Part shown: piece by piece, positions 1-9,176 of the stretch | Layout of the letters: each line of letters begins with the position of its first letter | Position numbering within the stretch: position 1 is the stretch's first letter | DNA from: an uncultured Opitutaceae bacterium | GTDB lineage: Bacteria > Verrucomicrobiota > Verrucomicrobiia > Opitutales > Opitutaceae | Assembly (NCBI GenBank): GCA_937128785.1 | Contig: CAKZMS010000079.1 | Span: 1-12,702, forward strand | Direction: 5' to 3' | DNA: 12,702 nucleotides | Notes under the pieces: model-generated | Databases searched by the model: none | The model's input: only the letters and a program-made list of their open reading frames with translations | What the model was told of the DNA's origin: nothing | Made by a program: the position numbers and the translations under genes

Positions 1-122
1 TCGCGTTCCACGTTTCCTTGGAGCCGGACATCTATCTCGACCATGTTCACCTCATTCCTGAGGTCCGGGCCCAGCAGGCAAAGTTCTTGGCCGAGGGCCT
101 ACACCGCCTGACCACAACTTAG
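1..122 (+). CDS. C-terminal end of a probable SGNH/GDSL-type hydrolase (5' truncated)
   Basis: An open frame enters from the left edge (first full codon at base 3) and stops at TAG 120-122, leaving 39 residues. The visible peptide contains YLDHVHLIPEVRAQQAKFLA. A D-x-x-H pair followed by L-x-P-E near the C-terminus is the usual layout of the last catalytic block (Asp/His) of SGNH/GDSL esterases and acetylhydrolases, where a final helix follows. That match is the only basis for the call, since the Ser and Gly/Asn blocks lie outside the window. The gene ends 12 bp before the stop codon of the opposing transglutaminase-like gene, so the two are convergent. No terminator hairpin is visible between them. 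It could instead be another alpha/beta protein with a chance DxxH. Confidence 0.5.
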   Translation, partial: AFHVSLEPDIYLDHVHLIPEVRAQQAKFLAEGLHRLTTT

Positions 123-134
123 CCCCAGCGCTTG

Positions 135-1016
135 TCAGAGGATCGCGTCGACCGTGACCTTTACGCTTAACTCAGTCTGCACCGGGTTGGCGTTGGAGAA
201 TGCGCCTTGAATGGGGTTCACCGATTCGGCCTGAGCCCCATGGGCCACCGCCACAAAGCGATCATCGCACCATATGCCGTTGGTGGGATCGATTCCCTTC
301 CAGCCGGCTCCCGGCAGGTAGACTTCAGCCCAGGCGTGCATCGCGTTATCGGCGACCTTTTCGTCTCCCTGCGCCGAGCCAATGTAACCACTGACGTAAC
401 GCGCCGCCAATCCCAGCGTGCGGCAGAGTTCGGTAAACAGGACGGCAAAGTCACGACAGGCGCCCTGCCCGCGACGCAAGGTTTCGATCGAAGTCTGAAT
501 TCCCGGAGCTTCCCGCCGTTCGTACTTCAGTTCGCCGTGCAGCACCCGACAGAAGGCGTGGAGCATAGCCAACGGATTTTTCGGGCGGTCCAGAAAGGTG
601 CGGGTCACCCAAGCCCTCAGTTCGTCCTGGGTATCGTCAAACGGCGGCATGAGGTAAGGCGCGAGCGCAAACGCAAGCACCGGGTCATAGGTAAACGGTG
701 ACTCCACCGCGTAGTCCTCGAGCACGAAGTCGAACGGATTGGTATCGCGGGTCTCGACCTCCAAATCTGACCGCACGCTCAGCTCCGTCGTCGGAGTGGG
801 AAAACGAGCGTGCCAGAGTTCGTTCTCCAAGGGATCCATGGTCTTGGAGTAATTGGGAATCGGACTGATCTGCAGGTTATAGCGTCTGATACGCTGCCGT
901 GACGTCTCCCGCGGGCGGAGATAAAGCAGATGAGGCGAGAGCAAAACGGGCTCCGAATACCGATAAACCGTTTCGTGGGTGATATGAAGGATCAAGCCCC
1001 CACTCAACAGAGGCAT
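135..1016 (-). CDS. Transglutaminase-like cysteine protease family protein
   Basis: A cytosolic-looking protein of the bacterial transglutaminase-like family: an N-terminal beta domain (ILHITHETVYRYSEPV, then LYLRPRE) followed by a transglutaminase core. The catalytic triad is intact: Cys in GQGACRDFA, His in DNAMHAWAEVYLPG and Asp in GWKGIDPTNG (residues 187, 227 and 243 from the start used here). Such proteins are usually predicted peptidases or amidases; the substrate is unknown. The frame is open up to an ATG at 1085. That upstream start is unlikely because it places the first 11 codons inside the strong katG terminator hairpin (1054-1083). ATG 1016 is used instead. A TTG at 995, just before ILHITHE, would match the family N-terminus even better. 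No clear Shine-Dalgarno precedes any of the three. No partner genes (alpha-E or ATP-grasp family, often linked to this type) are visible here. Confidence 0.88.
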   Translation of the reverse strand: MPLLSGGLILHITHETVYRYSEPVLLSPHLLYLRPRETSRQRIRRYNLQISPIPNYSKTMDPLENELWHARFPTPTTELSVRSDLEVETRDTNPFDFVLEDYAVESPFTYDPVLAFALAPYLMPPFDDTQDELRAWVTRTFLDRPKNPLAMLHAFCRVLHGELKYERREAPGIQTSIETLRRGQGACRDFAVLFTELCRTLGLAARYVSGYIGSAQGDEKVADNAMHAWAEVYLPGAGWKGIDPTNGIWCDDRFVAVAHGAQAESVNPIQGAFSNANPVQTELSVKVTVDAIL

Positions 1017-1053
1017 TGCTGAGATAGCAATGGTTCCGTCAACATCAACAAAT

Positions 1054-1083
1054 GGCCCCGCCACCAACAAAGGTAACGGGGCC
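1054..1083 (-). terminator. Rho-independent-type terminator of katG
   Basis: Read on the minus strand, this is a 12-bp stem with a 6-base loop (TTTGTT), starting 29 bases after the katG stop. Seven G:C-rich pairs (GGCCCCG/CGGGGCC) are followed by two G:U wobbles and then ACC/GGT. On the plus strand the two wobbles become A/C mismatches, so the structure favours a minus-strand transcript, as expected for katG. The bases after the stem (ATTTGTTGATGTTG) are T-rich but not a clean U-tract, so termination may be partial. It also argues against the long N-terminal extension of the downstream transglutaminase-like gene. Confidence 0.7.
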
Positions 1084-1112
1084 ATGAAAGCGGTGGACTG
1101 TTCGAGTGAGGC

Positions 1113-3359
<2,247 letters not shown>

Positions 3360-3424
3360 TCACACAGGGTAATGCACGGCATCCCAAAAGAGGGGAAAGA
3401 GAATCATGCCTCGCCTCCAGCGCA

Positions 3425-3461
3425 GGGCAAGACGACGCGTAAATTTCGCGGCCTCCTGCCC
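3425..3461 (-). other. Imperfect hairpin between prmA and katG
   Basis: In the 168-bp gap 3327-3494 the minus strand can fold GGGCAGGA (3461-3454) against TCTTGCCC (3432-3425), with an inner CGCG/CGCG stem around a 7-base AAATTTA loop. One G:U wobble becomes an A/C mismatch on the plus strand, so a minus-strand RNA is favoured. It lies 33 bases after the prmA stop and about 100 bases before the katG start. It could be a prmA 3' end or a katG leader structure. There is no U-tract after it, so it is not called a terminator. Nothing else convincing (promoter boxes, Fur-type operator) was seen in this gap. Confidence 0.3.
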
Positions 3462-3494
3462 CTAAAATGAGCCCAACTGATGCGCCGAAACACT

Positions 3495-4361
3495 TCAGCT
3501 CGGCCGAGTCAGGGCAATATCACACCATTCCCCCATCTCCCGGGCCTCCACCGCCCAATCCGGGACGACCCGGGTGAACGCCGCCTGAATGGTGCGCACC
3601 TCGACCGCCAGGATGCCACTCAGCACCAACAGCCCCCCGGGCTTCACGGCCGCGGTCAACTCGGGTACAAACTCCGCGAGGACATGGCCAAGAATATTCG
3701 CCAAAACGAGATCATAGGGACCGTCCCCGAATCCCGTCTCCAGATCGCCTTCATAAAACTCCAATTCGTTCTGCAGGTCGTTGAGCGCGCCGTTTTCCTG
3801 GGCGATGCGGACCGCTTCGGGGTCGTTGTCAAAGCCCTGCACATCGGTGAACCCCAACCGCGCCGCCGAAATCGCCAGGATGCCCGAGCCGCACCCGGCA
3901 TCGACGATGGTCGCGTTCCGCGGTGCCGATTCCGCCCATGCCACCAACCGCTCACAACACAGGCGCGTGGTCTCGTGATTACCGGTACCAAACGCCATAC
4001 CCGGATCGAGCCAGATCGCGACGTCCTCTTCCTTCATCCGGTGACTCTCCCGCTCCCAGACGGGGACCCAATGCAGGCGCCCACAGCGCCATGCTTGGAA
4101 ATGCAGTTTGTAACTCTCCTGCCAATCTTCGTCAGCCATTTCCTGAAAGGCCGCCTCCCCTGCCTCCGGCACCAAATCACGGATCTCGGCCCACTGCTCC
4201 CGCGCCTCGGCCTCGTCCGTAAACAATCCCACGACCCAAGCCGCGGGGATGAGCACATCGTGCATCACGCTCCAACGCTCGTCTTCCCGCTCCAACAACA
4301 TGCCGTCGACATCATCGACTCGATCTACCGGCAAGGTGGCTTTTACTTCCCAAAGACTCAT
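3495..4361 (-). CDS. prmA: Ribosomal protein L11 methyltransferase
   Basis: An S-adenosylmethionine-dependent methyltransferase that trimethylates ribosomal protein L11 in the cytoplasm; 288 residues, normal length. The N-terminal L11-recognition domain covers about residues 1-90. It is followed by the diagnostic DPGMAFGTGNHETT (119-132), the SAM-binding motif I DAGCGSG (154-160), the acidic motif II residue in GFDND (176-180) and the catalytic-region ANIL (221-224), where most PrmA proteins have NPP-like or ANIL loops. The ATG at 4361 starts directly with SLWEVKATL, the expected first beta strand. It lies 52 bp downstream of the GPP34-like gene and is read in the same direction, so it is probably the last gene of an argC-GPP34-prmA transcript. 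Confidence 0.95.
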   Translation of the reverse strand: MSLWEVKATLPVDRVDDVDGMLLEREDERWSVMHDVLIPAAWVVGLFTDEAEAREQWAEIRDLVPEAGEAAFQEMADEDWQESYKLHFQAWRCGRLHWVPVWERESHRMKEEDVAIWLDPGMAFGTGNHETTRLCCERLVAWAESAPRNATIVDAGCGSGILAISAARLGFTDVQGFDNDPEAVRIAQENGALNDLQNELEFYEGDLETGFGDGPYDLVLANILGHVLAEFVPELTAAVKPGGLLVLSGILAVEVRTIQAAFTRVVPDWAVEAREMGEWCDIALTRPS

Positions 4362-4413
4362 GGGCGCACCTCAACCGGGCGGCCGCCGATTTACAACCAC
4401 GGACCGCGCACCC

Positions 4414-5133
4414 TCAGGATGCCGCCGTCGCTGCGGTGGCCGCGGTGATCGCCACAATGATGGCAACTTGAATGGCCTCGATCAGCTCCGCCGTCGCCCT
4501 GCCCAACGCCTCCCCTTCGATCAGTTTCTCAATGTGCTGCCTGCGCTGCCGCAGTCGCTTCTTGTCAAAAAGCGCGGGCAGAAACTCGCCGTTTTTGGTC
4601 AGCGACAGCAACACGATCGTGCGGGCATCCACCTTGAAGTCGTCCTCAAAGATGGCCCGATGCAGACGATTCCGAATCTCGATCTCCGGGGCCCCATCCT
4701 TTTCCGGATAGCGCACGCGGTTGAACACCCAGAGCACCTTGTCGCTCTGCTGTTCCAGGATCTCCAAGTCGACGAGCCGGGCCGAAGCGGCAGCCTGCAG
4801 CCCCTTGGAATTGGCAATCGCGGACAACCAATCACCCGCCGGCTTGAGTTTTTCCGATTGAGAAATTTTACGCAGCCACTCGTCGATCAATGCATCACCC
4901 ACCGCCGCGGGATCGGTCACCACCAACTTCGGCTTGCGATTGAAAATGGATCCCGACGCCTTCCCTTCGGCCTCGGTCTGGATCCGCACGCGCTCGCGTA
5001 GCAAGAGCTCCGCCAAAACCGCCCCCGCTGCGACGTGCGCATACCAACTCCCCGTTTCAATCGTGCCCTTCTCCTCGGCCAAGGCCAAGAGGGTGATTTC
5101 TTCGTGCAGATACAGGGCGGGAGTGGCGTTCAT
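4414..5133 (-). CDS. GPP34 (GOLPH3-like) family protein
   Basis: A 239-residue all-alpha protein of the GPP34 family, the bacterial relatives of eukaryotic Golgi phosphoprotein 3/Vps74. The family signature is clear: LYLHEEITLLALAEEKGTI at the start, a helix with AELLLRERVRI (41-51), DEWLRKI, DKVLWVFNRVRYPEKDG (131-147), NRLHRAIF, then VLLSLTKNG and KKRLRQRRQHIEKL. In GOLPH3 a Trp and several Arg residues bind phosphatidylinositol 4-phosphate. Trp30 and Arg47/Arg49 appear to align with the first of these, but the second arginine pair is not evident around 113-120. The role in bacteria is poorly known. The C-terminus ends in an unusual Ile/Ala/Thr tail (AIIVAITAATAATAAS) that might touch a membrane. 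It starts 27 bp after the argC stop and ends 52 bp before prmA. Family confidence is high; function is unknown. Confidence 0.85.
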   Translation of the reverse strand: MNATPALYLHEEITLLALAEEKGTIETGSWYAHVAAGAVLAELLLRERVRIQTEAEGKASGSIFNRKPKLVVTDPAAVGDALIDEWLRKISQSEKLKPAGDWLSAIANSKGLQAAASARLVDLEILEQQSDKVLWVFNRVRYPEKDGAPEIEIRNRLHRAIFEDDFKVDARTIVLLSLTKNGEFLPALFDKKRLRQRRQHIEKLIEGEALGRATAELIEAIQVAIIVAITAATAATAAS

Positions 5134-5160
5134 GGTGAGGAAAGATGTCAGCGGCCCGGC

Positions 5161-6114
5161 TTATTTGGACAATCCTGCGTCCTCGGGCAGTCCGAGGCGG
5201 AGGTTCATGCACTGGATCGCCGACCCCGACGCGCCTTTGCCGAGATTGTCAACGCGGGCCATGACCACGGCTTGGTCGTCGTTGCCCGCCACCATGAGGT
5301 CGGCGCGGTTGGTGCCGTTACAGGCCTGCACATCAAAAAAGCCTCCGTCCAGATTACCCGCATCGTCCCCGAGCGGCAGCACCTTGACAAAAATCTGGCC
5401 CGCATAGGCCTCCGCGAGCGCGCCATGCAGGGTGGCGAGATCGGGCGACCCCGGCAGCTCAGTCAACGCGAGCGGGACCGTCACGGTCAGCCCTTGCCGG
5501 AATGCTCCTACTACCGGACTAAAAATAGGCGGATGCGCCAGACCGGTGTGTTGCTGCATCTCCGGCAGATGCTTGTGCGCCAGACCCAGCGCGTAGGGTC
5601 GCGGACTCGACAACGCCTCCGGTCGATCCGGTGCTTCATAGGCCGCGATCATTTTTTTGCCCCCGCCGCTGTAACCGGTCAGCGAAAAGCAGCTCAACCG
5701 CTGATCCGCCGGGATGATGCCCGCTCTCACCAAAGGTTGCACCGCGAGAATGAATGCACCGGCATGGCAGCCGATGTTCGCGATCCGTTGGGACGTCTTG
5801 ATGTTCTCCCGAAAGCCATCCCCCAATTCCGGCAAACCATAAGCCCAATCCGGATCCGTCCGATGAGCCGTGCTCGCATCGATGAGCACGGTGTCGGGGT
5901 TGGTCACGAGTGCCACCGATTCACGCGCCGCGGCATCGGGCAAACACAGAAACGCCACGTCGGCGGCATTCAGGCAGGCGGCTTTGGCGGCCGGGTCCTT
6001 GCGCAGGGCCGGATCGATGGTGATGAGCTCGAGCTCCTCCCGACCTGCCAGCCGCTCATGGATCTGCAATCCGGTGGTCCCCTCGGACCCATCAACAAAG
6101 ACTTTGTAAGCCAT
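5161..6114 (-). CDS. argC: N-acetyl-gamma-glutamyl-phosphate reductase, short (type 2) form
   Basis: Reduces N-acetyl-glutamyl-5-phosphate to the semialdehyde with NADPH, the third step of arginine synthesis. At 317 residues it matches the shorter ArgC class (about 310) rather than the 340-residue one. Visible features are the nucleotide-binding start [18 protein letters not shown] (5-22), [15 protein letters not shown] (52-66), [19 protein letters not shown] (78-96), the catalytic cysteine Cys116 in [20 protein letters not shown] (146-156) and the catalytic histidine His182 in KHLPE. The usual NPGC motif is NIGC here, so the conserved proline before the active-site loop is replaced by isoleucine. 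Cys and His are both kept, so activity is plausible. The ATG at 6114 is the natural start. It is the first gene of a likely operon with the GPP34-like gene and prmA; no other arg gene is in the window. Confidence 0.93.
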   Translation of the reverse strand: MAYKVFVDGSEGTTGLQIHERLAGREELELITIDPALRKDPAAKAACLNAADVAFLCLPDAAARESVALVTNPDTVLIDASTAHRTDPDWAYGLPELGDGFRENIKTSQRIANIGCHAGAFILAVQPLVRAGIIPADQRLSCFSLTGYSGGGKKMIAAYEAPDRPEALSSPRPYALGLAHKHLPEMQQHTGLAHPPIFSPVVGAFRQGLTVTVPLALTELPGSPDLATLHGALAEAYAGQIFVKVLPLGDDAGNLDGGFFDVQACNGTNRADLMVAGNDDQAVVMARVDNLGKGASGSAIQCMNLRLGLPEDAGLSK

Positions 6115-6188
6115 GCCTCAACTTGCGGACCAAACCGCCCCCTCCGCAAGTGGCAACATGACCGACCCACCACTCCTCCGGCCTCTTG

Positions 6189-6366
6189 ACCACGGATTTC
6201 ACGGATGGGCACAGATCTTCGTGTGAGTAGGGGGTCACGTCGTTGTCCGAATGCCCTTAGGGTCGGCGGCGTTTAACAGCTAACGCAGTGCAACGAAGTC
6301 AATTTTCTCAGAGGGCTGGACGGCAGTGGGATGGGATCTGAGTAATCCGTGTACTCTGCGGTGAGA
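6189..6366. repeat. Intergenic element bounded by imperfect inverted repeats
   Basis: The 274-bp gap between purN and argC (6115-6388) has no gene. Its left arm (6189-6217) carries two CACGGAT units and ends in CAGATC. The right arm (6335-6366), read in reverse complement, again carries CACGGAT followed by CAGATC. Nested inside are ACGTCGTTG (6237-6245) facing CAACGAAGT (6291-6299), and GCGTT (6269-6273) facing AACGC (6282-6286). The whole could fold into one long, interrupted hairpin. CACGGAT-type intergenic repeats are common in Verrucomicrobiota and some other phyla (recalled knowledge, not checked here). There is no transposase and no obvious target-site duplication. It could be a non-autonomous dispersed repeat, or structured RNA at the purN 3' end or in the argC leader. 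Confidence 0.5.
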
Positions 6367-6388
6367 TACCACCGGCGACTGGAGCTGC

Positions 6389-6969
6389 TTATTCCTCGCT
6401 TAGTCGGGCGATCACGCGCGGAAGCAGCTGATGCTCCGCCGCGTGGATTTTGGCCTCGAAGGTCTGCAAGGTATCGTCCGGCTCAATCCGGACGACTTCT
6501 TGGTCAATGATCGGTCCCCCATCCACCTCGGCGGTGACATAGTGCACCGTGCAGCCGCTTAACTTCACCCCCGACGCCACGCCTGCCCGATCCCATCCAG
6601 TCCCGGGAAACTTGGCAGCAGGCTCGGGTGCAGATTAATGATTTTGCCGGCGAAGGTATTGATGAACTTCGGTTTGATCACCCGCATGAATCCCGCGAGC
6701 ACGATCAGATCCGGTTCCGCCGCCTCAATCGTCTCAATGTAAAGATCCTCCCCCGCTCCCTCCAGCTTGGTCTTGAACGGCGCCGGATCGAGATACTGCG
6801 CTGGCACGCTGAAAGTCTTACCATGTTCCAAAATCCCCGCTTCCGGTTGGTCGGCGATGATCTGCACGACATGCGCATGCCCCAGCGCCCCATCACGCTG
6901 GGCGTGCAGGATAGCCTTCGCATTAGAGCCTCCACCCGAACCTAGAATCACGACGCGCATGGGAGGCAT
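6389..6969 (-). pseudogene. purN: Phosphoribosylglycinamide formyltransferase, broken by a 1-base frameshift
   Basis: Transfers the formyl group of 10-formyl-tetrahydrofolate to GAR in purine synthesis. The gene is split between two frames. The 5' part (6969 to TGA at 6565-6567, 134 codons) has VVILGSGGGSNAKAIL and the catalytic Asn112/His114 in [21 protein letters not shown]. The 3' part (to TAA at 6389) continues with [20 protein letters not shown], including the third catalytic residue Asp, and ends at LSEE. The break is at a run of five G on the minus strand (6568-6572). One extra G would give [17 protein letters not shown], with exact family spacing and about 193 residues in total, which is normal length. 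All active-site residues are present in one frame or the other. Possible reasons are an assembly or sequencing error in the homopolymer, a recent mutation, or slippage. ATG at 6969 or 6960 could be the start. Confidence 0.9.
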
Positions 6970-7054
6970 TCGGAGTGAGGGGATCCCGATTTGGCAACCC
7001 GGTTCGTGCAGCCAGCTGAGAATACCGGCGTGGTCTCAACTCGAATTGTCCTGA

Positions 7055-8071
7055 TCAGGACGGCGGAGCGCATTCACTAATGATCGCGGCCAAATCGCGA
7101 CGGGCCTCCTCTTTTCCCGCTCCTTCCCACAACGCGAGTTCGAAGCCATTCAAGGCGATCTGGGCCAACTCAGCGGGTGTGAAATCGAGATCGGCCGCCA
7201 ACGCGTAGTATTCTTCGTTAAGGCTGTTTCCGAACATCAGGGTATCGTCGGTATTGATGGTGCAACGAACCCCGGCGTCGAAGAGTTGCCGGATGGGATG
7301 GTCCGACATCGTCGAGATTCCTTCGACCTGCAGCTTGAGGTTGCTGATCGGGCAAACGTCGAGGCCGATGCCTCGATCAATCAGCATCCGCATGATCCGA
7401 GGATCTTCAATGGCCCTGACCCCGTGCTCAATCCTCTGCGCTCCCAGTTCGTCAATACAACGTCCCACAAAAGCTGCGGGCATGAACTCCCCCGCATGCG
7501 CCTTGCGATATTTGCCATGCTCAGCAGCCCGATGCCATACCCTCGCGGTCCAGTCTTCCAAAGGCAGATCTTCGGGCCCGTGCAAATCGATGCCGGTCAA
7601 ATTCGGCCAGTGCACGCAGTCGTCAATAATGGGCGCGGTTTCGGCATCGTAACTGTTGTGCCGCATCCCCACAAAAACCCGGACTTCCAAACCGGGCGGG
7701 GCCGCATCGAGAATCGCCGCAATCACCTCCGGTCCGTGCATGCCCGGCTGGTTGAGCAGGCCGATGTGAAAACTGCATTCCACGTAGCGAACATTTTGCG
7801 ACACGCACTCCTGAAAAACTCCCCGAGCGCACTCGTGAAAGGCCTCCGGGGTTTTGAATACGGCCATCGCGACCTGCGCAAAGAGCTGGGTAAAATGAGT
7901 GAAGCTGTCGTAGCGAAAGTCATCATCCCACATGTAGGGCACCTGGCCGAACAGCTCGGGGGCATGACGATCGAGCAACTCCAAGGGACAGGAGCCTTCG
8001 AGATGCAAGTGCGTCTCGGTCTTGGGTAGACCCTGCACGAACGCGGCCAAATCTGGAGCTGCCGTATACAC
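7055..8071 (-). CDS. Adenosine deaminase family (zinc amidohydrolase-like) protein
   Basis: A 338-residue TIM-barrel metal-dependent deaminase of the ADA family. Zinc ligands are His21 and His23 (PKTETHLHLEGS), His192 (KAHAGE, with the proton-shuttling Glu195), and Asp275 in TINTDDTLMFG. His216 in RIEHGVRA is the catalytic histidine. CPISNLKL (240-247) and GMRHNS (135-140) also fit true ADA-type members. The substrate loop that reads DLAGDE in adenosine deaminases is DLHGPEDLP here (162-170), and NTDDP has become NTDDT, so the substrate may not be adenosine. The start is GTG at 8071; the next in-frame Met (residue 47) would remove the first zinc ligands. It follows the Rieske oxygenase by 17 bp in the same direction, so the two are probably co-transcribed. 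The 85-bp gap to purN (6970-7054) holds only a weak 7-bp stem. Confidence 0.87.
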   Translation of the reverse strand: MYTAAPDLAAFVQGLPKTETHLHLEGSCPLELLDRHAPELFGQVPYMWDDDFRYDSFTHFTQLFAQVAMAVFKTPEAFHECARGVFQECVSQNVRYVECSFHIGLLNQPGMHGPEVIAAILDAAPPGLEVRVFVGMRHNSYDAETAPIIDDCVHWPNLTGIDLHGPEDLPLEDWTARVWHRAAEHGKYRKAHAGEFMPAAFVGRCIDELGAQRIEHGVRAIEDPRIMRMLIDRGIGLDVCPISNLKLQVEGISTMSDHPIRQLFDAGVRCTINTDDTLMFGNSLNEEYYALAADLDFTPAELAQIALNGFELALWEGAGKEEARRDLAAIISECAPPS

Positions 8072-8088
8072 CGGAGAGGTTCTTGGGG

Positions 8089-9129
8089 TTAGGCCGTGAA
8101 GGTGCGGCCCAGGCCCACTTTCTTAAGCCAGCGACGAAATGCGATGGATGCCCGGTCCGCCTTGGCATGCACCTCGGTCGACACCGCCAGCGGAATCTCC
8201 TCGGGCTTTTGCTTTTCAATCATGGCACGATCTTCGCCGAGAATTTTGCGTTCCCACGCCAGCAGGTCTTCCACGGGAACTTCTTTGTCAAAATTCCGGG
8301 TGAACACCACGATGAGCTGCGACTGTTTTGCCGAAATCGGGGCGATATTGATATGGATGATGTGTTCCCGATCGCCCGGATAGGCGATGCAGGTCCGCGT
8401 GCAAAACGGCAGGAACAGGGTTCGGTGCATCTTGCGTTGCAACTCGCTCGAATTGGCGATCGGCGAGTCATCGGGGTTACCCGCCAGATAGTCGAAGGCC
8501 ATGGTCATCGCCGTATCGCTTTCCGCAAATTCATACTCCGCGCCCTGGGCCGCGCTGGACTCCTGCCCAAAGGTATTGCGGTGCACAAAAGAGAAGTGCG
8601 CGTTATCGATAAAATTCTCAATCGCCCGGCCGGCTGAGCAGTCCCACAACTCGGGCCCCATGGTGAAGCGCAGGTAATCCGGGTTATCCGCTTCCGGTTC
8701 CCAAACCGGGAGAGCATTGATCGGTGCGCCGCTCAAACACACCCAAATCAAACCGTATTTCACTTCGTGAAGGTAAGTCTCCAAGCGAATCTGAGGAGGA
8801 ATTTTCCAATCCGGATCACTCGGAACCTTGGTGCATCGACCGTCCGCCTCATACTCATAGCCGTGGTAGGGACAAACGAGACAACTTCCCTTGATCCATC
8901 CCTCCGTCAAAGGCGCCCCTCGGTGGACACAAAGATCCTTGGCCACCACGTAGTCATCCCCGAGCCGGGCCAGAACCAAATTCACATCCAGCAACTTCTT
9001 CGCCAACGGCTTATCGGTGATCTCCTCCTCCAGCGCGATGGGATACCACATATGGGAAAGGGCCTCCCAATCACTCCGACTGAAGGTTGATTCGGTGGGG
9101 AATTCAGCAGTCTGAGGGGCGGCGATCAT
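8089..9129 (-). CDS. Rieske [2Fe-2S] non-haem iron oxygenase, VanA/N-demethylase-like
   Basis: A single-component alpha-type terminal oxygenase. The Rieske centre is CVH (Cys71, His73) and CPYH (Cys90, His93), separated by GAPLTEGWIKGSCLV, with numbering from a TTG at 9141. The mononuclear iron site is ENFIDNAHFSFVH (Asp179, His182, His187), spaced as in vanillate O-demethylase-type enzymes, with Asp304 in LGEDRAMIEKQ as probable third ligand. The C-terminus ends in AFRRWLKKVG, typical of this group. At about 350 residues it has the size of VanA and of the caffeine N-demethylases NdmA/NdmB. These enzymes need a separate reductase; none is encoded in the window. ATG at 9129 is preferred over the upstream TTG at 9141, giving 346 residues. 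It is divergent from the symporter and leads into the ADA-family gene 17 bp downstream. The substrate cannot be read from sequence. Confidence 0.9.
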   Translation of the reverse strand: MIAAPQTAEFPTESTFSRSDWEALSHMWYPIALEEEITDKPLAKKLLDVNLVLARLGDDYVVAKDLCVHRGAPLTEGWIKGSCLVCPYHGYEYEADGRCTKVPSDPDWKIPPQIRLETYLHEVKYGLIWVCLSGAPINALPVWEPEADNPDYLRFTMGPELWDCSAGRAIENFIDNAHFSFVHRNTFGQESSAAQGAEYEFAESDTAMTMAFDYLAGNPDDSPIANSSELQRKMHRTLFLPFCTRTCIAYPGDREHIIHINIAPISAKQSQLIVVFTRNFDKEVPVEDLLAWERKILGEDRAMIEKQKPEEIPLAVSTEVHAKADRASIAFRRWLKKVGLGRTFTA

Positions 9130-9158
9130 GGTTCCAGCCAAGCAGAGACCGTTCCAAG

Positions 9159-9176
9159 CTCAAAGCCTTGATTGAG
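9159..9176. promoter_or_regulatory. Small inverted repeat in the divergent Rieske/symporter promoter region
   Basis: The 76-bp region between the two divergent starts (9130-9205) must carry both promoters. It contains CTCAA (9159-9163) facing TTGAG (9172-9176), with a nested TCAA/TTGA pair in between. A direct GTTCCA pair lies at 9131-9136 and 9151-9156, 20 bp (about two helical turns) apart. Such symmetry suits a dimeric repressor or LysR-type regulator, but no regulator gene is adjacent and short repeats like these can arise by chance. No good -35/-10 pair could be assigned on either strand. Confidence 0.25.

Noticed and set aside
3480..4448. A 322-codon open frame on the plus strand
   Set aside because: It is fully antisense to prmA, which has every family motif; the peptide is Pro/Arg/His-rich and low in structure.
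5035..6189. A 384-codon open frame on the plus strand, longer than argC itself
   Set aside because: It lies antisense to argC and the 5' end of the GPP34-like gene, whose conserved motifs are all on the minus strand. Its translation is Arg/Gln/His-rich with no recognisable domain, as expected for a GC-rich shadow frame.
6565..6580. Programmed -1 frameshifting in purN as a regulatory device
   Set aside because: The site U-CGG-GGG does not form a canonical slippery heptamer, and there is no upstream Shine-Dalgarno-like stimulator or clear downstream hairpin. A homopolymer error or mutation is simpler.
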